DNA of 64,000 nucleotides from Chlorobiota bacterium (GTDB lineage: Bacteria; Bacteroidota; Ignavibacteria; OLB7). Below, one piece after another: positions 19,044 through 28,370 of the stretch. Within the stretch, counting starts at the first letter, position 1; each line of letters begins with the position of its first letter. The DNA lies in the NCBI GenBank assembly GCA_028287785.1, contig JAQBOZ010000009.1:62001-126000 (forward strand), read 5' to 3'. Below the pieces are notes generated by a model. The model was not told the DNA's origin and did not search any database. It worked only from the letters and a program-made list of their open reading frames with translations. The translations under genes and the position numbers were made by a program.

Positions 19044-20438
19044 TCAGGAGATTCTCCGCATCCGGGCGCCGAACGTCCCGTCCATCCGGTGCCTGTGGGG
19101 AAACGTCTGGAGATATCCCTCCTCGACCACGCTTGCCGGCAGCAGCTCGGACGCCGGGACAAGCTCGAACTCCGGGTGGTCGCGAAGGAACATCTCCACA
19201 ACCTCCTGATTCTCGGCCGGCTCTATTGTGCAGGTTGTGTAGATGAGATGCCCGCCGGGCTTCACCAGCTCCACCGCGCGTTCAAGGATCTCCCGTTGCA
19301 GTTTCGCCAGCGCGGTGATGTCCTCGGCCTGGCGTTTCCACCGGATGTCCGGTTTTTTGCTGAGGACTCCAAGGCCGGAACAGGGGGCATCCACCAGGAC
19401 GATATCGGCGGGATCGAGCTGGATGGTTCGCGCATCGCCGGCCGTCGGATGGATGATCCCCTCGAATCCGAGGCGCCGGGCCGTGTTCTCGATCAGCCTG
19501 AGCTTGGAATCGTACTTGTCCACCGCGATGATCTCTCCATCGCCGTTCATCGCCTCCGCCATCGCCGTGCTTTTTCCGCCGGGGGCGGCGCAGAGATCGA
19601 TCACGCGCATGCCGGGGCGGGCATCCGCGAGCTTTGTCGCCAGCGCCGCGCCGGTATCCTGGATCGTATACCATCCCTTTCTGAACAGATCATCCTCGCT
19701 GATGCCCCCCAGCCCATCCACGGTGATCATGCCCGGGAGATAGGGGGAGCTTTCCGGCATCAGCCCCCTGCCTCTGAGGTGCGCTTCCACCTCCTGTGTC
19801 GTCGCGCGGAGTGGGTTGACTCTGAGGGAGATGCTTGGCCGGAGATTGTTGCTTGCCAGGAACGCTTCGGTCTCCTCGGGCCCGAAGCGGGAAAGCCAGC
19901 GGCGCACCATCCATTGCGGGTGGGAGAGCATGATGGAGAGATAGCGCGATTGATCCTCGCCTGCCTCCGGGTAGGTGATCTCATTCAGCTTTCTGATCAC
20001 GCTTCGCAGAACGCCGTTGACGATATTGGCGGAACGCTCCCCTTTCAGTCGCTTGACGATCTCCACCGACTCATTGACGGCGGCCGAGAAGGGGATCTTA
20101 TCGAGAAAGAGAATCTGATAGAGGGCCACGCGAAGCGCGTTGCGGACAACCGGGAGGCATTTTGCGAACTCGCCGTGGTAGAACCCGGTAAGGATCCAGT
20201 CCAGCTTCCCCTGCCAGCGGAGGACGCCGGTGGCAAGCTCGTTGAGGAGCCTTCGGTCCATATCGTTCAGATCGCCCCCAGCCATCTCGAACGCCAGCAT
20301 CTTATCGAGGTAGGCATCGCTCTGTTCGATTCTCATCAGAATCTTCACGGCCGCCCCGCGCGCGCCCTTGAAGAGGGCTTGGTCGGCCGCGGCGCCACTC
20401 CCTGTTCCCGACTTCCCGTCGGAGTGTAACTTTTTCAT
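19044..20438 (-). CDS. rsmB: 16S rRNA m5C967 methyltransferase RsmB
   Basis: RsmB methylates C967 of 16S rRNA. The 464-residue product has the diagnostic N-terminal NusB-like RNA-binding domain (about 25-155). A Rossmann methyltransferase follows, with the SAM loop DLCAAPGGKS (281-290) and the two Cys of the m5C mechanism: C353 in DAPCSG and C403 in TTCTIEPAEN. The NusB domain distinguishes it from RsmF and from archaeal Nop2-type enzymes. A non-conserved, Gly/Ser-rich leader of about 20 residues precedes the fold. The gene is divergent from the beta-barrel gene at 20674 across a 235-bp spacer that I could not resolve into clear promoters. Confidence 0.93.
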   Translation of the reverse strand: MKKLHSDGKSGTGSGAAADQALFKGARGAAVKILMRIEQSDAYLDKMLAFEMAGGDLNDMDRRLLNELATGVLRWQGKLDWILTGFYHGEFAKCLPVVRNALRVALYQILFLDKIPFSAAVNESVEIVKRLKGERSANIVNGVLRSVIRKLNEITYPEAGEDQSRYLSIMLSHPQWMVRRWLSRFGPEETEAFLASNNLRPSISLRVNPLRATTQEVEAHLRGRGLMPESSPYLPGMITVDGLGGISEDDLFRKGWYTIQDTGAALATKLADARPGMRVIDLCAAPGGKSTAMAEAMNGDGEIIAVDKYDSKLRLIENTARRLGFEGIIHPTAGDARTIQLDPADIVLVDAPCSGLGVLSKKPDIRWKRQAEDITALAKLQREILERAVELVKPGGHLIYTTCTIEPAENQEVVEMFLRDHPEFELVPASELLPASVVEEGYLQTFPHRHRMDGTFGARMRRIS

Positions 20439-20673
20439 ATGCGAAATGGTTTAAGAAGGGTTAAGGCGTCGAAAAAAAGTCGAAGGCACCAAGAAAAATG
20501 ACCGATTGGCTCGTTTGCACAAGAGAATATCTGTAAATTCTGGTCATCCTTCGGCCCCAATGCGCCTCAATCGACGACTGATTGCCCCTGGAACGGCCGA
20601 TTCGGAGCGGAACCGCCTTTCCGGCTTTGGTTGCCCGGCTATTCCTTATCAGATATTTCCTCTCAGGCTACAT

Positions 20674-21501
20674 ATGACGGCTTACCGTGCCATAATCGTG
20701 GCATTCTCCCTTGCTGCGCTATCCGTTGCATCCGGTAATTCCCTGCGCGCGCAGGGTGGTGGGGGGGAGGACTCGCCGATTGAATTCCGTACCGAATTTC
20801 CTCGCGTGGGGGGGGAGCTGGGCTTTGCCTCGGTATGGCAATCCGGCACATATGATGCCGGATGTGGGCATTTCGAGAAGGGGTTCAGGATCAATCCGTT
20901 TGTCGCGGGTGCCTACGATATGCCGTTTCCCCCGTTCAATCGCCCTGGGTTCCGGTTCGAGGCGCTTCTCGGGTTTCAGGGGCGGAGCGTCAAAAGCTCC
21001 TACAACTCCCTGGAACAGGTGGTGCTGGTAGCGGAGGACAGCAGTCATGCGCGGGTCGATGTCAACTTCGAGAACGTGGGGACCGCCGACTTTACGTATG
21101 TCTTCTTCCTTCCGTCGATGAAATATTATATCACGAAGGGATTCTACGCCGGCGCCGGCCTCAACCTGGGGCTTCTTCTGAGCTCGACAACGCAGTACAC
21201 GAAGAATATCAGCTCGAAGACGGTCGACGTGAAGCCGCTCGGGCTTTCGGAGATTTACTATCCCGCGGGAGAATCCTCCGACCCCTACTCCAAGGTGTTC
21301 GATAAGGAATCCCGGACCGATGCATCGAGCCTTGGTGTCGATATCGCCGCCTACGTCGGCGCGGAGTTCGCGCTCGGTCACGGCTGGAAACTGGGACCAC
21401 GCATCCTCTACACGATCCCGATGACCACGGTCTTCAAAAGCCCCGATCTGAAGCTGAACACGCTGGAATTTCTTGTCGGCGCTCGCTACGATCTTCGCTG
21501 A
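20674..21501 (+). CDS. Outer-membrane beta-barrel protein
   Basis: The 275-residue product has a signal peptide (MTAYRAIIVAFSLAALSVAS, cleaved near LRAQ), then alternating hydrophobic strands with aromatic girdles, such as FRFEALLGFQGRSV, FYAGAGLNLGLLL and LEFLVGARYDLR. The final aromatic-to-Arg strand suits BamA-dependent insertion. It resembles small porin-like families (outer membrane protein beta-barrel type) common in this superphylum, but I cannot name a family or ligand. ATG 20674 was chosen for the signal peptide; the upstream open frame is not protein-like. The 278 bp after it (21502-21779) show nothing recognisable. Confidence 0.8.
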   Translation: MTAYRAIIVAFSLAALSVASGNSLRAQGGGGEDSPIEFRTEFPRVGGELGFASVWQSGTYDAGCGHFEKGFRINPFVAGAYDMPFPPFNRPGFRFEALLGFQGRSVKSSYNSLEQVVLVAEDSSHARVDVNFENVGTADFTYVFFLPSMKYYITKGFYAGAGLNLGLLLSSTTQYTKNISSKTVDVKPLGLSEIYYPAGESSDPYSKVFDKESRTDASSLGVDIAAYVGAEFALGHGWKLGPRILYTIPMTTVFKSPDLKLNTLEFLVGARYDLR

Positions 21502-21779
21502 TAGCTTCTCCGGACGGTGCCCTGCTGAAGAAGGCGCATCAGCCTGGAATGTCAATACCTGTTGCCGGAGGTCTACGGCCCGCCAGAAGGTGATGCTCCC
21601 GTACAAGGGATGGTGTCACGGCGGGTTGCTCTCCTCATCCTCCGCTTTCATCTCATGATGCTCCCGGATCGCATTCGCAGGAAAATCCGGGCGATCGCGC
21701 AGCGACAGCTTCTCCCCAAGGATGTCGCCGAACCGACGTGTCGACTAACCCGTGTCCGACATTAACTCTCCTGGACCCC

Positions 21780-24700
21780 ATGGATAATCGCTACAGAACG
21801 ACAACATTACGCCTCCCGCTTCCGGCCATCTGGTGTCTGGGAGTGATCGTGGCGCTGCTCGCGGCAACGCCGGCGGCGGCACAGAACTTTGCCCGCATCG
21901 GCAACCAGTTTGTCACGGCAAGCATCTGCTCGGACAAGGCGCCGGGAAACCTGGGAGGAGGGCGATTCTATATCTCGGCCGGCCCCGCCAACGGCAGCCA
22001 TAATCTTCTGTACGCGACCACATCCAACGTCGTGTTCCGGATCGTCAGCAACGGGACGCCCTCTCTCTATAGCAGCACCGGGTCCGGTGGATCGGGCGGG
22101 CGACCGCTTGTCGAGGGAACGCCGGTGGGGAACGCCACCCCCGTGACCTATATCCAGTACAGCAGCTTCTATGTGGCCCCGACGGGGGATAGCTGCGTGA
22201 CCACGTGGAAGGTGCAGGGATACACAATCCTCCAGCGTCTCTTCGTGGAGAAGCCGCAGACGGTCTACGACAATGGCACCGACGTGGTCATCGAGTATGA
22301 ATGGACGGTCGATCCGTTCGGTCCCCCCTCGGAGCTGGGGATCTTCATGATGCTGGATCTGTTCAACGGGCAGGCGGCCGGCACCGGCGGCAACGCCGAT
22401 TATACATCGGTGGTCACCAGCCAGGGGTATTTCCCGGTCGAACAGGGGGGAAAGCTCTTCACTCCGCCGTTCGATACCATCCCGGACTGGTATCACGCGG
22501 GGAACTTCCTCTTCCAGGCGCCGGTCAACAACGTCATGCCCATTCACCGCCTGAAGGGGACCACGCACGGTGGCCTTCCGGTGAACACGCCCGACATCTT
22601 TGCCATCGGCGACTGGATCAACTACCTCCGCTATTACTCCTGGGATATCAGCTCGGGTGATGTTGGCCGGCCGTTTCATGACTGCGCCTCGGCGATGCGC
22701 TGGGGACATCTGACCGGATCGGGGAAGATCAGGACGGCGTATGGCATGGATGATCGCACTGGAAACAACCTCTACCATTGTCGCGATACGGCGGTGTTCA
22801 TCGACATCAAGACCGAGCGGCTGGTGGAGCAGAAGGTGAAGAACGGCGTCTATTCCCCGACGACGTTCAACGTGGACATGTGGATTTCCAACACCAACCC
22901 GACCGGTCTGACCGATATGACCGTGACGATGACGCAGCCGATCGGCGGAGCGGCTGGAAGGAACCGACTGACGCTGAACCCGGCCACCCCCAACCCGGTC
23001 GGGTATGTGTCGCTGCCGGCGCGTTCGACCAAGCATCTGCACTGGGTGATCGACGTGGCGCCCGGCACGAACGACTCGCTGCTTGATATTCCGCTGGAAT
23101 TCAAGTACCAGTACAACGCCAGCCGCCAGCCTCGTGTCTTCAAGGTTCCCTGTTCGCCGATCGTGACCATCAAGGGCTATCGCGATCCCGTGCCGCCACC
23201 GCAGGATGTGATGGCGCCGGTCAATACCGTTCCGGTGCCCAACAAGACCACATGGTCCACCGATGTTCTTGATCGTCATCCCGGCTATGCGTATGATACC
23301 GGCCTGGATAAGATCCTTATCACGGCAAACGACAACAACAACTTCCTGGTGACGCAGACGCCGCAGGTGTTTACCCGGTGCGACACGACCATGACCGTGA
23401 ACTTCCTCTTCAAGGTGGTCGATACCACGCAGGCCGCCCGTGTGGTCTTCTGCGCGTACGACTGCAAGGGGAACTCCCACTGCGATTCCGTCATCTACAA
23501 GCCGCGGCCCGATACCTTCAAGCCGGAGATCGTCAGCATCGACAGCCTTGGCTCCGCCGGGCCTCCCTGCAACACGCGCGTCTTCGGGGTGCATGTGATC
23601 GACAGCACGCATCAGTTGCAGGATGCCGGGGATAATGGCTTCGGGATTATCGAGATTGTGGGGACACCGGTGAACTTCGACACGATGTCGATCAACTACG
23701 ACAAGGGATATGCCGGCATCGTCGCGTTCGACCCCCGCGCCAGCTTCAGAGTGCAGGTGCTGGACTCGATGAAGAATGGCTCGATCACGGTTCGCTTCGC
23801 CGATTACGCGGGGAACGCCGATACGATCACCTTCAATTACTGCACGCTCCCCGATATCCTTCCGCCGGTATCGACCAAAGTGGCCGTCGCCAACCCGATT
23901 CCGGGGCAGCCGACGATTCGGTGGGATGTCCATACCACCGACGAACGTTCGTGGGATCGGGGGCTGGACAGCATCGCGGTGCTTGCGCAGACCAATATGA
24001 ATTTCACCTATCCGCCGCTTGTCGGGGGGGATAGCGCCGCTGATTTCATGGTGACCGTGCCGGATGTCACCATCGCCGGGTTCCTTAAGCTGGAAGTGCG
24101 CGATACCTACTATCCGTCGATTCCCGGCGGCCATGCCGATACGATCGTCTTCGATTATTCGCCGATCCCGGACACGATGGCTCCGCTGATCGCCTTCCTC
24201 CCGGACGCTGCCACCAACGGCGCCAGCGCAATGGTGCAGGTCGATGACATTCATATCCTGCCGGGTGGCCTCACCTATCAGTACGATCGCGGATTGGATG
24301 TCGTCAAGGTCGCATCGAAATCGCCAAACATCGAGATCGACCCGGCCATGCCGATCAGCTTCACTCCGGGCGACAAGACGACGACGTTCCGCATTCGGAT
24401 TCTCGACACGCTGGCAATGGACCCGCTGGACAGCATCTGTATCGAGGCGACCGATCTGTACGGCAACAAGAGCGTCAACTGCTATCATTACCCGATTCAG
24501 CCGGATACCAGCAGCCCGATCCTGCTCGGCACGCTCGATCCGCTGCGTACATCGCTTTCGGCCACGGTCACCGATTCGCGTTCATACGATCGTGGCCTTG
24601 GTTCGATTGCCCTGGAAAACCCCGTGAATATCGCGGGACAGACATCGTGGACCGGGCTGAATGGCTCGCATTTGCAGCAGGTTGATTTCACGATCCCGGA

Positions 24701-25598
24701 CCCGACGAAGAGCATCTCCGGAACCTTCGTTGTCTACGATCTCGTCGGCCTGGCCGATCAGTCGGTCAATGGACAGATGATCCACGCGCTGAGAATACCG
24801 TTCGAGCTTCCGGCCGTCGATCTCAAGCTGGTCCTGCCGGCACAGGTGGAGCAGACCGCGGATCTCAACGCCGCACTGATTGTTTCTGGGGATTATAACC
24901 CGGCGCTTGTCAGCAACGTCAAGTTCGACGTTACGTTCGCGGGCCTTGCATCGTACAAGTCAACGAGGGATGTCAACGCATTGCTCACGACGACTCCCGC
25001 TGCCGGTGTGCTTCACATCAGCATTGCGGCGAAGCCCGGCATCGCCAGGATCAGGGCGGGGGATACCCTCGGCGTTATCACGTTCGCGCCAAAGGTCAAC
25101 AGCCAGATCGATTCGCTTCTGATCGGCATCGATAAGAACAGCATGGTGATCAACAGCAATCAGGGAAGCAGCATCACGGTGCAGAAGTCGAACGATCCGC
25201 TCAGCTCCAGGGTCGTGCTGCCGCCACCGTTCCTGCGGCTTGCCGCGGATTCCATCACCTACGTCAATGGCATCTGCGAGCGTATCCTGACCTCGCTCAA
25301 GGATCGTCGCGCCAAGCTGAACGGCCTTGCCATTCTCGCGGTAAGCCCGCAGCCCGCGGCCATCACCGGAGGAAATGTCCTCCAGGCCGATGTCCGTGAT
25401 ATCCCCGCCGACGGTGCCACGGCCGATCTCCTGGCGGCCGATGGCACGGTGGTAGCCTCCGTGCGCGTTTACGGCGGCACCGATCGCGTCACCCGCGTGA
25501 TGATACCGCTTCCCGCCTCGATCCCCGCTGGCGCGTACTTCCTCCAGATGTCCTCTCCCGCCGATCGCACGTGGGCGAAGGTGCTGGTGGTGCAGTAG
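21780..25598 (+). CDS. Very large secreted protein with five repeated modules and type IX-like C-terminus
   Basis: The 1272-residue product has a signal peptide ending ATPAAAQ. Residues 30-470 form an unrecognised beta-rich region. Five homologous modules begin near residues 476, 578, 692, 798 and 909, each opening with D-x-x-x-P (DVMAP, DTFKP, DILPP, DTMAP, DTSSP). Four carry a later Y/W-D-x-G-L-D-x-I signature, as in YDTGLDKI and WDRGLDSI. Then comes a cohesin-like stretch (VDLKLVLPAQ onwards) and a C-terminal sorting-type domain, IPAGAYFLQM to KVLVVQ. A surface or secreted structural role is likely. ATG 21780 was chosen over a GTG at 21738 for the signal peptide. Confidence 0.82.
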   Translation: MDNRYRTTTLRLPLPAIWCLGVIVALLAATPAAAQNFARIGNQFVTASICSDKAPGNLGGGRFYISAGPANGSHNLLYATTSNVVFRIVSNGTPSLYSSTGSGGSGGRPLVEGTPVGNATPVTYIQYSSFYVAPTGDSCVTTWKVQGYTILQRLFVEKPQTVYDNGTDVVIEYEWTVDPFGPPSELGIFMMLDLFNGQAAGTGGNADYTSVVTSQGYFPVEQGGKLFTPPFDTIPDWYHAGNFLFQAPVNNVMPIHRLKGTTHGGLPVNTPDIFAIGDWINYLRYYSWDISSGDVGRPFHDCASAMRWGHLTGSGKIRTAYGMDDRTGNNLYHCRDTAVFIDIKTERLVEQKVKNGVYSPTTFNVDMWISNTNPTGLTDMTVTMTQPIGGAAGRNRLTLNPATPNPVGYVSLPARSTKHLHWVIDVAPGTNDSLLDIPLEFKYQYNASRQPRVFKVPCSPIVTIKGYRDPVPPPQDVMAPVNTVPVPNKTTWSTDVLDRHPGYAYDTGLDKILITANDNNNFLVTQTPQVFTRCDTTMTVNFLFKVVDTTQAARVVFCAYDCKGNSHCDSVIYKPRPDTFKPEIVSIDSLGSAGPPCNTRVFGVHVIDSTHQLQDAGDNGFGIIEIVGTPVNFDTMSINYDKGYAGIVAFDPRASFRVQVLDSMKNGSITVRFADYAGNADTITFNYCTLPDILPPVSTKVAVANPIPGQPTIRWDVHTTDERSWDRGLDSIAVLAQTNMNFTYPPLVGGDSAADFMVTVPDVTIAGFLKLEVRDTYYPSIPGGHADTIVFDYSPIPDTMAPLIAFLPDAATNGASAMVQVDDIHILPGGLTYQYDRGLDVVKVASKSPNIEIDPAMPISFTPGDKTTTFRIRILDTLAMDPLDSICIEATDLYGNKSVNCYHYPIQPDTSSPILLGTLDPLRTSLSATVTDSRSYDRGLGSIALENPVNIAGQTSWTGLNGSHLQQVDFTIPDPTKSISGTFVVYDLVGLADQSVNGQMIHALRIPFELPAVDLKLVLPAQVEQTADLNAALIVSGDYNPALVSNVKFDVTFAGLASYKSTRDVNALLTTTPAAGVLHISIAAKPGIARIRAGDTLGVITFAPKVNSQIDSLLIGIDKNSMVINSNQGSSITVQKSNDPLSSRVVLPPPFLRLAADSITYVNGICERILTSLKDRRAKLNGLAILAVSPQPAAITGGNVLQADVRDIPADGATADLLAADGTVVASVRVYGGTDRVTRVMIPLPASIPAGAYFLQMSSPADRTWAKVLVVQ

Positions 25599-25615
25599 TT
25601 CTCAACGAATCCCTT

Positions 25616-25645
25616 CCGGCGCTCCGGCCATAACCGGAGCGCCGG
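25616..25645 (+). terminator. Perfect 12-bp hairpin after the large repeat protein
   Basis: Arms 25616-25627 (CCGGCGCTCCGG) and 25634-25645 are exact complements around loop CCATAA, 17 nt after the stop. A weak TTCTT follows; there is no real T-tract. Confidence 0.7.
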
Positions 25646-25691
25646 GCGATTCTTCCCGCCGCCAATTCACTCCCTCTCCGTAGATTTCCGC

Positions 25692-26102
25692 ATGACAACT
25701 ACGAAAGATCTCCTCATGCGCGCACGCGTTATCGCCGTTGTGGGCTGCTCCGACAAACCGTGGCGCGACAGCCACCGGATCGCCGCCTATCTCCAGGCCA
25801 GCGGCTATGTGGTCTACCCGGTCAACCCCGCGCTCGATACAGTGCTTGGCGTCACATGCTACCCCTCGGTCCAGGCGATTCCTGAAAAGGTCGATATCGT
25901 CGATGTCTTCCGCAATCCCCTGTATGTGCCGGAGATCGTGGAGGACGCGATCGCGGCCGGGGCGGGAGCCATCTGGCTGCAGCTTGGCGTTGCCCATCCT
26001 GAAGCCGAGAGGCGTGCCGCCGGCGCCGGCCTTGATGTGATCTCCGACCTCTGTATCGCCGTGGAGCACAGGCTGGACGGTATTCCGCACAAGGGAGAAT
26101 AA
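25692..26102 (+). CDS. CoA-binding protein, YccU-like
   Basis: The 136-residue cytoplasmic protein matches the small CoA-binding Rossmann family (YccU/Pfam CoA_binding_2): VIAVVGCSDKPWRDSHRIAAYL at the start, then GYVVYPVNP, VDIVDVFRNPLYVPEIV, AIWLQLGVAHPEAE, and a final DLCIAVEHRL. The Cys of the last motif is conserved in the family. The physiological role of these proteins is unsettled, and CoA or acyl-CoA sensing is proposed. It probably has its own transcript, because a strong hairpin lies just upstream. TAGATTTC 10 nt before the ATG is too close to act as its promoter. Confidence 0.88.
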   Translation: MTTTKDLLMRARVIAVVGCSDKPWRDSHRIAAYLQASGYVVYPVNPALDTVLGVTCYPSVQAIPEKVDIVDVFRNPLYVPEIVEDAIAAGAGAIWLQLGVAHPEAERRAAGAGLDVISDLCIAVEHRLDGIPHKGE

Positions 26103-26386
26103 AGAGGGGGGCGATGTCCCATTCCGCGTTCGTTCGATGTCTTTCCTGGTGATCGCCACGCCGTTGATTGACGGGGTGTCCGTCACCGAAGGCATCATCA
26201 GGGGCTTATAAGGGGTATGTGAGCCCATGATGAACCGGAGGGGCAAACAGGGAGGAAACTCCATTGCGGAGTGGATTCCTTCAATAATTCTGCAATTTCC
26301 CTCTCCTATATTCATGTTTGTTCCGTAGCTTTGCCGATCTTCTTGACATTACGATACTCAGTTATCCAAGCATTCGAATACCCCTT

Positions 26387-26680
26387 ATGTCCAAAGTCAT
26401 TTTGCTGGTAAACGTCGAGTTGGAGCCCGGAAAGCGCGAGGACTACCTGACGACGACCAACCTTCTTAGAAAGCGTTTCGACGCCGGCATCGGCTATGCT
26501 GTGTTCGAAAACCAGGGGAAGGAAGAGAATTCCTTCACGGAGATGTTCACGTTCAACGACATGGCTGCCTACGAGGCGTTCGATGACGGCGACGATGAGG
26601 AAGCAAATGACCTCTTCGCGAAGATCATAGGGATGTCGAAGCGTTCTCCGAAATACACGACGCTCCTCGAAATCGATTGA
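26387..26680 (+). CDS. Small dimeric alpha/beta-barrel-like protein, unrecognised
   Basis: The 97-residue product begins MSKVILLVNVELEPGKRED and resembles ABM/EthD-type dimeric alpha-beta barrels: a beta strand, then a helix (YLTTTNLLRKRF), then AVFENQGKEENSFTEMFTF, an acidic helix, and a last strand (KYTTLLEID). There is no clear active-site His, so a monooxygenase function is not supported. ATG 26387 was chosen because the fold begins there. TAGCTTTG (26326-26333) is an exact TAnnTTTG match upstream, though no good -33 element is seen. A perfect hairpin closes the unit downstream. The 26103-26325 stretch shows nothing else. Confidence 0.72.
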   Translation: MSKVILLVNVELEPGKREDYLTTTNLLRKRFDAGIGYAVFENQGKEENSFTEMFTFNDMAAYEAFDDGDDEEANDLFAKIIGMSKRSPKYTTLLEID

Positions 26681-26725
26681 GTCGGGGGTGAGCCACTTCT
26701 CCTGATTTCGGTCGGACGGAATATT

Positions 26726-26751
26726 CAAGGGCGGTCACGGCACCGCCCTTG
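26726..26751 (+). terminator. Perfect 10-bp hairpin
   Basis: CAAGGGCGGT (26726-26735) and its exact complement (26742-26751) enclose loop CACGGC. It lies 46 nt after the small protein gene and 55 nt before the next start. No T-tract. Confidence 0.65.
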
Positions 26752-26805
26752 CATGTAGTGGGAAGGGGAATCATCACGCTCATCTCGCGACCAATCGGGA
26801 ATGCA

Positions 26806-28281
26806 ATGAACCATGCGATGCTAGGGAAGCTTTCGTGGCGGGCCTTCGTGTTCGTCCTACTTGTGCTGTTCGGTTCCTCCGTCTCCGCCGATGCCCAGGA
26901 CCGGCTCGATCCGGTGGCAATGGGAAAAGCTCGCGCCTCGGTCGCCTCGGCGCAGGGGATCGCGGCAATCGCCTCCAACCCCGGAGGGCTCGATTATTCC
27001 CCGTTGCTTGGCAGTCGGTACGAGCCGGATATCTCCTTTACCCTCTATAACTTCGGCCTTACCGTAGGCTCCACCTATCTCTCATCCTCCGATTTCGAAC
27101 AGATCTTCGGCCGTTCCAAGGGCTGGCCGGATGCAACCGATCGCGCCCGGCTGGGGGATCTGCTGCAGGATGAGAGGCTTGCCGCCAATGGCGCCAACGA
27201 TCTTTTCGCCGTGCGCTATCACACCGATGATGGGACTTTCGGACTCCACTACGGGCACAGGGTGTACGCCAAAATCAATTTCCCCGAGGATTTCAACACC
27301 GTGCTGGTGAAGGGGGAATTGCTGGCCGATCATTATGGCTTCATCAATCGCGGGGTTGGCGTTTCCTGGATGACGGAGCTTGGGCTTTCGTATGCGAAGA
27401 ACATCGATCTCGGCACCGGAAGCTGGTTCCCGACGCTTGGCGTCGGGGCCACGGTAAAGCTGCTTCAGGGGGTGGCGCAGTTCGAGGTGAACGACAACAG
27501 CATTCTGACGGTCGATACAAGGACTGTCAACAACACAAGGGCCTACGTGGTGCAGGGGGGATTTCTGGTGCGCTCCGCGGAGCCCGATGGGTTTGATCCC
27601 GCCAGGGCGTTTTCGCAATTCGAGACGGCGCTCTTTCCATCGACATCGGGCATCGGCGTGGGAGGGGATATCGGCGTGAGCGGGGTGATCTATCGGACCG
27701 CCCCGCCCAAAGAGAGGGACTATGGGAATCTCCGTAGGAATTGGCCGTTTGTAAATGCCGTCACGTTCGGCATGGTGCTGCAGAATGTCGGTTCCATCAC
27801 ATGGAATAAAAATACCTACGAGCGCTCGTTGAGCAATGTCAACGATACGCTTGCCAATGGAGCGCTTACCAACGAGCAGTTCGCGCAGTACCAGGGAAAA
27901 CTGGCAAAACGTGGTGATTATTCCACGGCGACTCCGGCCGTCTTCCGTGTGGGATTCTCCGTAGATGTCGACGGGTTTACCGAGTATCGAAGACTTCCGC
28001 TGAAGATCGATATCGAGGGGGAGGCGCCGCTCAACAATTCTCCCGGCAACGCGACCGACCCGCGCCTGGCGATCGGCGCCGATTATCGCGTTTCCGATGT
28101 TTTCGCGGTTCGGACGGGAATCGGCGCGGGAGGCACGAATGGCTTCGGAATCGGCCTGGGTGTTGGCGTGCAGCCGTTCGACTGGCTGAGGATCGATGTG
28201 GGGACAAGCGAGATCAACGCGCTGTTCAACGGCAAACGTGTCGATCTTGCCGCCAGGCTTACCGCGATGTTCCCTCGCTGA
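26806..28281 (+). CDS. Outer-membrane protein, paralogue A
   Basis: The 491-residue product has a signal peptide (to about residue 30, SSVSADAQ), then LDPVAMGKARASVASAQGIAAIASNPGGLDY, GSTYLSSSDFEQIF, VYAKINFPEDF and a long run of amphipathic strands ending RVDLAARLTAMFPR. The early positive-signature region followed by strands resembles long-chain transporter or PorV/DUF5723-type barrels, but I do not assign a family. It is clearly homologous to the gene at 31911-33509, sharing LDPVA, GSTYLS, FPEDF and SWFPTLGVG-type motifs. ATG 26806 is chosen; ATG 26818 is also possible. The stop is followed by a bidirectional terminator. Confidence 0.8.
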   Translation: MNHAMLGKLSWRAFVFVLLVLFGSSVSADAQDRLDPVAMGKARASVASAQGIAAIASNPGGLDYSPLLGSRYEPDISFTLYNFGLTVGSTYLSSSDFEQIFGRSKGWPDATDRARLGDLLQDERLAANGANDLFAVRYHTDDGTFGLHYGHRVYAKINFPEDFNTVLVKGELLADHYGFINRGVGVSWMTELGLSYAKNIDLGTGSWFPTLGVGATVKLLQGVAQFEVNDNSILTVDTRTVNNTRAYVVQGGFLVRSAEPDGFDPARAFSQFETALFPSTSGIGVGGDIGVSGVIYRTAPPKERDYGNLRRNWPFVNAVTFGMVLQNVGSITWNKNTYERSLSNVNDTLANGALTNEQFAQYQGKLAKRGDYSTATPAVFRVGFSVDVDGFTEYRRLPLKIDIEGEAPLNNSPGNATDPRLAIGADYRVSDVFAVRTGIGAGGTNGFGIGLGVGVQPFDWLRIDVGTSEINALFNGKRVDLAARLTAMFPR

Positions 28282-28300
28282 GCGGCACAATACAGTGACA

Positions 28301-28350
28301 TTACACAGCAGGGCCGGACTTCCGATGTGAAGCCCGGCCCTGCTGTGTAA
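28301..28350. terminator. Bidirectional terminator between convergent genes
   Basis: A perfect 17-bp stem (28301-28317 with 28334-28350), a mismatch, then a further 4-bp stem and a 6-nt loop. It sits midway between the convergent stops at 28281 and 28371, and the arms end in TTA/TAA. This is the strongest hairpin in the window. Confidence 0.85.
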
Positions 28351-28370
28351 TCCCGGAACCATGCGATATG

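Noticed and set aside
21807-24488. 893-codon open frame on the minus strand opposite the repeat protein
   Set aside because: Antisense shadow with His/Arg/Asp-rich sequence; the plus frame has the signal peptide, modules and sorting end.
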